From Actinomycetales bacterium (GTDB lineage: Bacteria > Actinomycetota > Actinomycetes > Actinomycetales > Dermatophilaceae), in the NCBI GenBank assembly GCA_016715285.1, contig JADKAO010000003.1, positions 186,001 through 250,000 of the forward strand: DNA of 64,000 nt, given 5' to 3'. Below the pieces are notes generated by a model. It did not search any database, was not told where the DNA came from, and saw nothing but the letters and a program-made list of their open reading frames with translations. The number at the start of each line of letters is the position of its first letter. The stretch's first letter is position 1. The translations under genes and the position numbers were made by a program. This document shows, piece after piece, positions 16,794 through 24,212 of the stretch.

Positions 16794-18326
16794 GTGACCC
16801 CTCGTCTCGCGCGGCTGTTCGTCCCGTTCGCCGCCCTAGCCCTCGCCTTGACTGCCTGCACCGCAGGCTCCACGACCTCACCTGCTCCCTCCGGTTCCGT
16901 CGGAGGAACCGCAGCGACCTCAACCGACAAGATCACCCTCGGCCTCGTCGCTGAGCCGGCGAGCCTCGACTTCACGAAGTCCGACGGCGCCGCGATCCCG
17001 CAGGCGCTGCTCGTCAACGTCTACGAAGGGCTGGTCAAGCTCGACCAGGACGGCAAGATCGTCCCCGCCCTGGCCAAGTCGTGGAAGGTCAGCGACGACA
17101 AGAAGACCTACACCTTCGACCTCGTCGAAGGTGCGAAGTTCACCAACGGCGCAGCGTTCACCGCTGAAGACGCGGTCTTCTCGATCCAGCGCGTCGCCAC
17201 TGACTGGACCACCTCGCTCAAGAAGGGCATGGAGGTCGTCACTGAGGCCAAGGCGGTCTCTCCGACGCAGCTGCAGGTCACGCTGAGCGCGCCGAGCAAC
17301 GACTGGCTCTACCGGATGACGACCCACCTCGGGGCGATGTTCTCCAAGACCGGTGTGGCCGACATCGCGACCAAGCCGATCGGCACCGGGCCTTACACCT
17401 TCACCTCATGGAACCGCGGCGACTCAATCACGTTGACCCGCAACGATTCCTACTGGGGCACCAAGCCCTACTACCAGACCGTCGTCCTCAAGTACTTCAA
17501 GGACGCCACGGCCCTCAACAACGCCCTGCTCACCGGCGCGATCAACGTCGTGACGACGGTGCAGGCCCCCGAGGCGCTCGGCCAGTTCACCTCGAACCCG
17601 AAGTACCAGGTCATCGAGGGCACGACCAACGGCGAAGTGTTGCTGTCGTTCAACAACAGCAATGAGATCTTCAAGGACAAGAAGGTCCGCGAGGCGATCC
17701 GCCGCGGCATCGACCACAAGGCCCTCATGGACACCTGCTGGGCCGGCAAGGGCACGCTCGTCGGCTCCTTCGTGCCCCCAACCGACCCGTGGTACGAGGA
17801 CCTCACCGGCGTCATGCCGTTCGACAAGGCCAAGGCGACCGCGCTGCTCACCGAGGCGGGCAAGGCGGGGACCACGCTGCGCTTGCGCGTCCCAACCCTC
17901 CCGTATGCCGTGTCCTGCGGCCAGGTGGTCAAGGCGCAGTTGGAGGCCGTCGGCTTCAAGATCGAGCTCGACCAGCTCGAGTTCCCGGCCGCCTGGGTGA
18001 CCGAGGTCTTCAAGGGCGGCAACTTCGACATGTCGATCGTGGCGCACGTCGAGCCGCGGGACATGAAGGCCGTCTTCGGCAACCCGGAGTACTACACGCA
18101 CTACGCGACCCCTGAATATGTGGCCCTCATGAAGGCTGCAGACGAGGGTTCGGCCGAAGACCAGGTGACTAACCTCAAGAAGGCCGCGCGCCTTCTTGCC
18201 GAGGACGCCGCTGGCGACGTGCTGTTCATCCTCCCCAACCTCATGGTGGCCGATAAGGGCATCACCGGCCTGCCGAAGAACGCCATCGCGGTCGCACTCG
18301 ACTTGACCAAGCTGCGCAAGGGCTGA
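16794..18326 (+). CDS. Peptide/dipeptide ABC transporter substrate-binding lipoprotein (family 5)
   Basis: 510 aa. GTG 16794 with GGAG 7 nt upstream gives a normal signal peptide (ARLFVPFAALALALTAC) with lipobox LTAC; the longer frame from 16680 would bury it. A Ser/Thr-rich linker precedes the solute-binding fold (KITLGLVAEPASLDFTKSDGAAIPQALLVNVYEGLV ... PIGTGPYTFTSWNRGDSITLTRND), diagnostic of SBP_bac_5. It delivers oligopeptides or similar ligands to the permease pair encoded next. A large hairpin follows the stop and may tune its expression above that of the permeases. Confidence 0.93.
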   Translation: MTPRLARLFVPFAALALALTACTAGSTTSPAPSGSVGGTAATSTDKITLGLVAEPASLDFTKSDGAAIPQALLVNVYEGLVKLDQDGKIVPALAKSWKVSDDKKTYTFDLVEGAKFTNGAAFTAEDAVFSIQRVATDWTTSLKKGMEVVTEAKAVSPTQLQVTLSAPSNDWLYRMTTHLGAMFSKTGVADIATKPIGTGPYTFTSWNRGDSITLTRNDSYWGTKPYYQTVVLKYFKDATALNNALLTGAINVVTTVQAPEALGQFTSNPKYQVIEGTTNGEVLLSFNNSNEIFKDKKVREAIRRGIDHKALMDTCWAGKGTLVGSFVPPTDPWYEDLTGVMPFDKAKATALLTEAGKAGTTLRLRVPTLPYAVSCGQVVKAQLEAVGFKIELDQLEFPAAWVTEVFKGGNFDMSIVAHVEPRDMKAVFGNPEYYTHYATPEYVALMKAADEGSAEDQVTNLKKAARLLAEDAAGDVLFILPNLMVADKGITGLPKNAIAVALDLTKLRKG

Positions 18327-18339
18327 CCCCTTCTCCGCA

Positions 18340-18383
18340 TTCGATACCCGTTCACGAGCCCCGGCTCGTGGACGGGTATCGAA
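18340..18383 (+). terminator. Large hairpin between binding-protein and permease genes (attenuator or stabiliser)
   Basis: Two 21-nt arms (18340-18360 and 18363-18383) pair with a single G-T wobble around a 2-nt CC centre. No U-tract follows. It starts 14 nt after the binding-protein stop and ends 53 nt before the first permease. Stem-loops at this point in ABC import operons commonly raise binding-protein mRNA over permease mRNA. Confidence 0.65.
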
Positions 18384-18436
18384 CGTCAGGGGGCGTCGCA
18401 CTGACGCGCCCCGCCGCAACATGATTGGGTGAGCGC

Positions 18437-19387
18437 ATGCTGTTGCGCCTCGCTGAGCGCACCGCGATCCTCCTCGTGAGCCTCGCGGTGAGCTCACTGT
18501 TGGTCTTCGGCTTCATGGTCCTGCTGCCCGGTGACCCCGCTCGGGTCGCCCTCGGGGTCAACGCCAACGACGAACTCGTCGCCACCCTCCGCCACGAATA
18601 CGGCCTCGACCGCCCCATCGCCACGCAATACCTCGACTGGGTTGGCGGGCTGCTGCGCTTCGACCTCGGCCGCAGCTACATCAGCAAGGCCGAGATCGCC
18701 CCTCAGATCGCCGACCGCCTCCAGGTCTCGCTCATCCTCGTCGCCGCCTCCATGGTCATCGCTCTGCTCATCGCGATGCCGTTCGGCACATACATGGCGG
18801 TCCGTCACCAGCGCCCGTCAGGCCTGATCCTGTCGGCGATCAGCCAGATCGGCGTCGCGGTCCCGGCCTTCCTGGCCGGCATACTCCTCATCACTGTCTT
18901 TGCCGTCCAACTCGGCTGGCTCCCCTCGGGAGGCTGGACCCCACCCGTCCAAGACCCCGCGCTCTTTGCCAAACAACTCATCCTCCCCACGCTGTCGCTC
19001 GGGCTGGTCCAAGGCGCCGTCCTCACCCGCTACGTCCGCTCGGCCGTGCTCGACGTCCTGAGGGAGGACTACCTGCGCACCGCCCGCGCCAAAGGCCTCA
19101 CCCCCATGCGCGCACTCGTCGGGCACGGCATCCGCAATGCCGCCGTCCCCGTCGTGACCGTCCTCGGGCTTCAACTCGCGACCCTGCTCATCGGGGCGGT
19201 CGTCATCGAGCGGGTCTTCTTCATCCCCGGCCTCGGGTCGCTGCTGCTCGATGCGGTCGGCAACCGCGACCTCATCGTCGTCCAGGACGTCGTCATGGTC
19301 CTCGTCGTCGCGGTCCTCGTCGTCAACTTCATCGTCGACCTGCTCTACCTCGCGATCGACCCACGCCTGCGGACAGGAGCCCGATGA
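18437..19387 (+). CDS. ABC transporter permease, DppB/OppB type
   Basis: 316 aa. First of two permeases of a peptide importer. N-terminal helix (TAILLVSLAVSSLLVFGFMVLLPGDPA), then the periplasmic loop with HEYGLDRPIATQYLDWVGGLLRFDLGRSY, which is diagnostic of OppB/DppB. The EAA loop near DYLRTARAKGLTPMRALVGHGIRNAAVPVV contacts the ATPase. ATG 18437 is preferred to the in-frame TTG 18425. Its stop overlaps the next start (ATGA). Confidence 0.93.
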   Translation: MLLRLAERTAILLVSLAVSSLLVFGFMVLLPGDPARVALGVNANDELVATLRHEYGLDRPIATQYLDWVGGLLRFDLGRSYISKAEIAPQIADRLQVSLILVAASMVIALLIAMPFGTYMAVRHQRPSGLILSAISQIGVAVPAFLAGILLITVFAVQLGWLPSGGWTPPVQDPALFAKQLILPTLSLGLVQGAVLTRYVRSAVLDVLREDYLRTARAKGLTPMRALVGHGIRNAAVPVVTVLGLQLATLLIGAVVIERVFFIPGLGSLLLDAVGNRDLIVVQDVVMVLVVAVLVVNFIVDLLYLAIDPRLRTGAR

Positions 19388-20268
19388 CCCTCCCCGGCGG
19401 CCTGTCCCGCCTCGCCACTGGCTTGCAGCCCGCAAGCAGCCAACGCTCGCGCCGCGGAGTCAGCGCGACCATCGCCATCGGCGGCGGCATCGTCGCCTTC
19501 ATCGCGATCGTCGGTCTGCTCTCGCTGGTGTGGACGCCCTACGACCCGGGCGGCATCGACCCCACCTCACGCCTGCAGCTGTCCTCGAGCGCCCATTGGC
19601 TCGGCACCGACAAGTTCGGCCGCGACGTGCTGAGCCTGCTCATGGCCGGGTCGCGCACCACCCTCGTCGTCGGCATCGTCGCGGTCGGCGTGGCCGCGCT
19701 CATCGGGGTCCCGCTCGGCATCATGTCCGCGATGACCACCCGCTGGTGGGGCGAGGCGGTCATGCGCGCCAACGACCTGCTCCTCGCCTTCCCTGCGCTG
19801 CTGCTGGCGATCATGCTCACGGCTGTCCACGGCCAGGGCGTCGTCACCGCGATGGTCGCGATCGGCATCGCGAGCATTCCGTCGTTTGCGCGCGTCGTGC
19901 GATCGGGCGCCATCGGCGTCATGAAGACCGAATACGTCCTCGCCGCCCGCGCCGCCGGCCGCCGCCCGCTCGCGATCGCCTTCCGGCACGTGCTCCCCAA
20001 TGTCACCAGCCTGATCATCGTCCAGGCCTCGGTCTCGTTCGCGATCGCTGTGCTCGCCGAAGCTGCGCTGTCCTACCTCGGCCTCGGCGCGCCTCCCGGC
20101 ACCCCCTCGTGGGGCCGGATGCTCCAAGAAGGCCAAGAACTCCTTTTCGTCGCCCCGCGCCTCGAAGTCTTCCCCGGCATCGCGATCGCGCTCGCCGTGC
20201 TCGGCCTCAATCTCCTGGGTGACGGCCTGCGCGACCGCTTCGACCCCCGCCTCCGGGACCGCCGATGA
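19384..20268 (+). CDS. ABC transporter permease, DppC/OppC type
   Basis: 294 aa, partner of the preceding permease. The DppC signature LGTDKFGRDVLSLLMAGSRTTLVVG and the EAA loop (EYVLAARAAGRRPLAIAFRHVLPN) are present, with about six helices and the terminal LGLNLLGDGLRDRFDPRLR motif. It is coupled to both neighbours by ATGA overlaps. Confidence 0.94.
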   Translation: MTLPGGLSRLATGLQPASSQRSRRGVSATIAIGGGIVAFIAIVGLLSLVWTPYDPGGIDPTSRLQLSSSAHWLGTDKFGRDVLSLLMAGSRTTLVVGIVAVGVAALIGVPLGIMSAMTTRWWGEAVMRANDLLLAFPALLLAIMLTAVHGQGVVTAMVAIGIASIPSFARVVRSGAIGVMKTEYVLAARAAGRRPLAIAFRHVLPNVTSLIIVQASVSFAIAVLAEAALSYLGLGAPPGTPSWGRMLQEGQELLFVAPRLEVFPGIAIALAVLGLNLLGDGLRDRFDPRLRDRR

Positions 20269-21311
20269 GCACCCCCACAACAACCCCGGGGTATGCCGGG
20301 TCGCCGCCTCCCAGCCCGGATCGGCCAGCTGCACCTGCCGATGTGTTGCGGATCGATGGCCTGCACGTGCAGGTCGGCGACCTCGAACTCCTCACCGACG
20401 TCGACCTCACCGTCCGGCGCGGCGAGCGCGTCGGACTCATCGGCGAATCCGGCTCGGGCAAATCATTGACCGCACTCTCGATCATGGGTTTGCTCCCCGA
20501 ATCCCTCGAAGCCCGCGGCTCAATCGCGGTCACGGGGGTGGGCGGACGGCATACCCAGGTCGTCGGCGCAGCCGAACGAGAACTCGCCGCGATGCGCGGG
20601 CGTGACGTGACCATGGTGTTCCAGGAGCCGATGACCGCCCTCAACCCGACCATGCGCGTCGGCGACCAGGTGGCCGAAGTCATGCGGATCCACCACACCG
20701 TGCCCGATCGACGCGCGGCCGGGGCGAGGGCCGTGGAGCTGCTCGACAAGGTTGGCTTACCCGATCCCGCCGAGGCTGCCCGCGCCTACCCGCACCAACT
20801 CTCCGGGGGCCAACGCCAGCGGGTCGTCGTCGCGATCGCGCTCGCCAACGACCCGGCCCTGCTGATCTGCGACGAGCCGACGACGGCCCTCGATGTCACC
20901 GTGCAGGCGCTCGTCCTCGACCTCATCGTGCGCGGGGTCGAGGCGCGCGACGCCGGGATGCTCTTCATCACCCACGACCTGGCCGTCGTCGCGAGCGTGT
21001 GCGAGCGGGTGCTCGTCATGTATGGCGGACGGGTGGTCGAAGCCGGGCCCGTGCACGACGTCTTCACGACGCCTCGGCACCGGTATACCCGCGGGCTGAT
21101 CGGCGCATCCGACCTCGACCTGACCCGACCGGACGGGCGGCTCTACACGATCCAGGGGTCGGTGCCGTCAGCAGGGCGGTTCCCGGCGGGATGTGTGTTC
21201 CGCAATCGGTGCATCCACGCGACCGTCGAATGCGAGAGTGTGCCGCCGTGGGAAGGCCCCGGGCCTGAGGATGGGTTTGCGTGCTTCCATCCGGTGGTGG
21301 TGCGGTCATGA
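20265..21311 (+). CDS. ABC transporter ATP-binding protein, DppD/OppD type
   Basis: 348 aa. Walker A GESGSGKS, Q-loop MVFQEPMTALNPTMRVGDQ, ABC signature LSGGQRQR, Walker B LLICDEPTTALD and H-loop FITHDLAVV are all present. The C-terminal oligopeptide-transporter extension ends in a Cys-rich motif (CVFRNRCIHATVECES), typical of OppD/DppD, which in related proteins binds an Fe-S cluster. The stop overlaps an ATG (ATGA, 21308), but the frame from that ATG does not run into the second ATPase; see the next entries. Confidence 0.94.
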   Translation: MSTPTTTPGYAGSPPPSPDRPAAPADVLRIDGLHVQVGDLELLTDVDLTVRRGERVGLIGESGSGKSLTALSIMGLLPESLEARGSIAVTGVGGRHTQVVGAAERELAAMRGRDVTMVFQEPMTALNPTMRVGDQVAEVMRIHHTVPDRRAAGARAVELLDKVGLPDPAEAARAYPHQLSGGQRQRVVVAIALANDPALLICDEPTTALDVTVQALVLDLIVRGVEARDAGMLFITHDLAVVASVCERVLVMYGGRVVEAGPVHDVFTTPRHRYTRGLIGASDLDLTRPDGRLYTIQGSVPSAGRFPAGCVFRNRCIHATVECESVPPWEGPGPEDGFACFHPVVVRS

Positions 21312-21403
21312 CCGAGACCCAGCCAGAAACCCAGCTTGAGACCCAGCGGTCCAGCTCACGGTCCAACCCACGGTCCAACCCGCGATCCGGCTGCGTGAGG
21401 TGA
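21308..21403 (+). other. 31-codon ORF at the start of the second ATPase gene; possible frameshift
   Basis: ATG 21308 overlaps the DppD-type stop exactly like the other junctions of this operon. Its frame reads 31 codons (Thr/Gln/Ser/Arg-rich) and stops at 21401-21403, overlapping GTG 21400 (GTGA). The next frame is open from 21340 and encodes a natural ATPase beginning, AIRLREVTREF, with no canonical start. The DNA holds short direct repeats (ACCCAG and ACGGTCCAACCC), where a 1-nt loss could occur. It is either a real -1 frame defect or sequencing error, or a short coupling ORF. Confidence 0.6.
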
Positions 21404-22218
21404 CCCGCGAATTCCGGCGCCAACGCACGTCCCTGTTCACGCCCGCGCCTGTCGTTCACGCACTCCGCGGAGTGTCCCTCGACATCGCCCCCGGCGAGCG
21501 ATTCGGGATCGTGGGGGAGTCGGGGTGCGGCAAGTCGACCCTGCTGCGGATCATCGCCGGCCTCGACCAGCCGACGTCCGGCGTCGTCGAAGTCGACGGG
21601 GTTGATATCGCGCGCCTGCCCGAGCGGCGCCTGGGTTTCCTCCGCGAGAAGCTCCAACTGGTCTTCCAAGACCCGATGAGCTCGCTCGACCCGCGGATGA
21701 AAGTCCGCGACATCATCGCCGAACCCCTTGTCGCCCAAGGCAAACGCGACACCCTCCCGCGCGTCCTCGAACTCCTCGAAGCCGTCGGCCTCCAGCCCGA
21801 AGCCGCCGATCGCTACCCACACCAGTTCTCGGGAGGCCAGCGGCAGCGAATTTCGATCGCCCGCGCGCTCGCCCCCGACCCCCAGATCCTCGTCGCCGAC
21901 GAACCGGTGAGCGCACTCGACGTCTCCGTCCGCGCCCAGGTCCTCAACCTCATCGCCGAGCTGGTCGACCGGCTCTCGCTCACGCTCGTTTTCGTGTCGC
22001 ATGACCTGTCCGTGGTGCGTCATGTCTGTGACCGCGTCGCCGTCATGAGCCGCGGTGAAGTCGTCGAAATCGGTGCGACAGAACAGATTTACGATGCCCC
22101 CCAGCATCCTTACTCCCGTCAGCTCGTCGCCGCAGCGCCCCGCTTGCGCGCTGCGCTCGCGGGCCGCACCGCCGCCGACCTTGCCGCCGACACGCTCGCC
22201 GCAAAGGAGCGCCCATGA
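21400..22218 (+). CDS. ABC transporter ATP-binding protein, DppF/OppF type (N-terminus unclear)
   Basis: 272 aa from GTG 21400. Walker A GESGCGKST, Q-loop QLVFQDPMSSLDPRMKV, signature FSGGQRQR, Walker B ILVADEPVSALD and H-loop FVSHDLSVV are intact, so the ATPase is probably functional. Initiation at GTG 21400 would drop the first beta strand (IRLREV), which is encoded just upstream in the same frame but without ATG, GTG or TTG. That points to a 1-nt frameshift near 21340-21370 relative to ATG 21308. It pairs with the DppD-type ATPase. Its stop region overlaps the P1 peptidase start at 22215. Confidence 0.88.
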   Translation: MTREFRRQRTSLFTPAPVVHALRGVSLDIAPGERFGIVGESGCGKSTLLRIIAGLDQPTSGVVEVDGVDIARLPERRLGFLREKLQLVFQDPMSSLDPRMKVRDIIAEPLVAQGKRDTLPRVLELLEAVGLQPEAADRYPHQFSGGQRQRISIARALAPDPQILVADEPVSALDVSVRAQVLNLIAELVDRLSLTLVFVSHDLSVVRHVCDRVAVMSRGEVVEIGATEQIYDAPQHPYSRQLVAAAPRLRAALAGRTAADLAADTLAAKERP

Positions 22219-23294
22219 GTGACCAGCCAGCCCCACGCCCCGGACCCACCAACTCCATCGCCGACGTCGCGGGGATCCACGTGGGCCACTACTCCCGGGT
22301 CGGCGACGGTTGGCTCACCGGCACGACGGTCCTCCGGATGCCCGCCGATGGCGCTGTGGCCGGCGTTGACGTCCGCGGCGGTGGACCGGGCACCCGCGAG
22401 ACCGACCTGCTCGACCCCCGCAACCTCGTCGAACGCGTCCACGCGATCACCCTCTCCGGCGGATCGGCCTTCGGGCTCGCCGCCGCCGACGGGGTCATGA
22501 CCGCGCTCTACGACGACGGCATCGGCTTCCCCATGGGTCGTCCGGGCGAAGTCGTCCCGATCGTCCCAGGGGCGGTGATCTTTGACCTCGGCCGGGGAGG
22601 GCAGTTTGCGGCCCGACCCGATGCGAGCTTCGGCCAGGCCGCGTATGCCGCCGCCAAAGTCGATCCCGCGCCCGGCACCCCCGCCGTCCCACAAGGTGTC
22701 GTCGGCGCCGGCACCGGCGCGCGCGCCGGCGGCCTCAAGGGCGGCGTCGGCACCGCCAGCACGGTACTCCCCAATGGCACCGTTGTCGCCGCACTTGTCG
22801 TCGTCAACGCGGTCGGCTCGTGCGTCGACCCCCGCACCGGCGAGTTGTATGCCGTCCGCTTCGGCTTCCCCGGTGAGTTCCCCGAGTTGCCCGCGGTCGA
22901 CCCAGACCGGCTCGCGGCCGCTAAAGACGCCGCGGCAGCCGAGCCCACGCCGCTCAAACCCACGCTGGCAACAACAATCGGCGTCATCGCGACCACCGCC
23001 ACGTTGACCAAGGCGCAATGCGCCAAGGTCGCCGGGATCGGCCACGACGGGTTTGCCCGTGGGATCCGCCCGGTCCACACGATGTTTGACGGTGACACCC
23101 TCTTCACGGTCGCGACGGGAGAGCGGGGGGCGGACGGCATACCCGATCCGTTTGCCTTCCATGCCCTCCTCGATGCCGCTGGTGACACCGTCACCCGAGC
23201 CATCGGCCACGCCATGCTTGCCGCGACCACGGTGTCTACCCCCGCAGGCACGATGCGGTCCTACCTCGACGCCCTCCACACCCCCGCCCAGTGA
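22215..23294 (+). CDS. P1 family peptidase (DmpA-type aminopeptidase, S58)
   Basis: 359 aa. Family features: SIADVAGIHVGHYSRVGDGWLTGTTVLRMP at the N-terminus, the Gly-rich region TLSGGSAFGLAAADGVM, and the VGAGTGARAGGLKGGVGTAS segment. The C-terminal QCAKVAGIGHDGFARGIRPVHTMFDGDT lies where DmpA-like enzymes self-cleave before the nucleophile. Members release N-terminal D- or L-residues or beta-peptides. AAAGGAG before the ATG and a 4-nt overlap with the ATPase place it in the importer operon, so imported peptides are its likely substrates. Confidence 0.9.
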   Translation: MSDQPAPRPGPTNSIADVAGIHVGHYSRVGDGWLTGTTVLRMPADGAVAGVDVRGGGPGTRETDLLDPRNLVERVHAITLSGGSAFGLAAADGVMTALYDDGIGFPMGRPGEVVPIVPGAVIFDLGRGGQFAARPDASFGQAAYAAAKVDPAPGTPAVPQGVVGAGTGARAGGLKGGVGTASTVLPNGTVVAALVVVNAVGSCVDPRTGELYAVRFGFPGEFPELPAVDPDRLAAAKDAAAAEPTPLKPTLATTIGVIATTATLTKAQCAKVAGIGHDGFARGIRPVHTMFDGDTLFTVATGERGADGIPDPFAFHALLDAAGDTVTRAIGHAMLAATTVSTPAGTMRSYLDALHTPAQ

Positions 23295-23315
23295 TGCGCA
23301 CCCAAGGAGCGACCC

Positions 23316-24131
23316 GTGACTGACAGTCCCCAGATCCCTGACCTGTCTCGACTCTTCCGGCTCGACGGCCGGCACGCCGTCGTCGTCGGGGGCGGCAGCG
23401 GCATCGGTCAAGCCGCCGCCCTCGCCCTCGCAGCCCATGGTGCCCGGGTCACCATCGCCGACCGTGACACGGGCGCCGCCGACGCCACCGTCGCCCTCGC
23501 CGACTCGGCCGGTGCGACGGCCGGGGGAGGTGAGCTCACGGCATACCCGCTCGACGTCTTGGACCCCGCCTCCGTCGAGCGCGCGGTGACCGACCTCGGT
23601 GACGTCGACGTCCTCGTCGTCACCCCGGCGGTCAACGTGCGCAAGCGGCTGCTCGACTACACGCGCGAAGAGTTCGACCGCGTTGTGGCGCTCAACCTCG
23701 GCGCAGCCTTCGAGCTCACCCGCGCGTTTGGCCGCGGGATGGCCGAGCGCGGGCGCGGCTCGATCATCGGCTTCTCGTCAATCCGCTCCCTCACGACCGA
23801 ACCCGGCCAGGGTGTCTATGCCATGACCAAGGCCGGCCTTGTCATGTATTTGCGCACTCTCGCAGCCGAATTGGGTCCCAGCGGGGTCCGGGTCAATGCC
23901 GTCGCACCCGGTGTCGTCGACACCCCGCTCACGGCACCGATCAAGGCGCAAGAAGCCTGGTATGCCGCCTACGCCGACAAGAGCATCCTTGGCCGCTGGG
24001 GTCGCCCGGAAGAACTCGCCGGGGCCGTGGTCTATCTCGCGTCCGACGCGGCGAGCTATGTCACCGGGTCAGTGATCTTCGTCGACGGGGGCTGGACAGC
24101 CAACGACGGGCGGTTCGTCCCGCCGTCCTGA
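23316..24131 (+). CDS. SDR-family NAD(P)-dependent oxidoreductase
   Basis: 271 aa classical SDR. Cofactor motif VVVGGGSGIGQAAALALAAHGA (TGxxxGxG variant with VGG), adenine-ring Asp in ITIADRD-like VTIADRDTG, catalytic Ser near GFSSIRS, and YAMTKAG for the YxxxK pair. The C-terminal SDAASYVTGSVIFVDGGWTAN is standard. GTG 23316 has AAGGAG 7 nt upstream. It follows the peptidase by 21 bp and probably ends the importer operon. The substrate is not predictable. Confidence 0.92.
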   Translation: MTDSPQIPDLSRLFRLDGRHAVVVGGGSGIGQAAALALAAHGARVTIADRDTGAADATVALADSAGATAGGGELTAYPLDVLDPASVERAVTDLGDVDVLVVTPAVNVRKRLLDYTREEFDRVVALNLGAAFELTRAFGRGMAERGRGSIIGFSSIRSLTTEPGQGVYAMTKAGLVMYLRTLAAELGPSGVRVNAVAPGVVDTPLTAPIKAQEAWYAAYADKSILGRWGRPEELAGAVVYLASDAASYVTGSVIFVDGGWTANDGRFVPPS

Positions 24132-24212
24132 CTCGCGGGGTGACACAATCACGCCGCGCCTGTTGTGCGCCTCTGACTTCCTCATCTGCTCCGCCAAGCC
24201 CAAGGTAGGACC

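Noticed and set aside
21064..22236. 390-codon open frame antisense to the second ATPase
   Set aside because: It mirrors codon bias of a clear ABC ATPase, has repeats such as LDRGLDRELDRW only because of the short DNA repeats there, and no recognisable domain.
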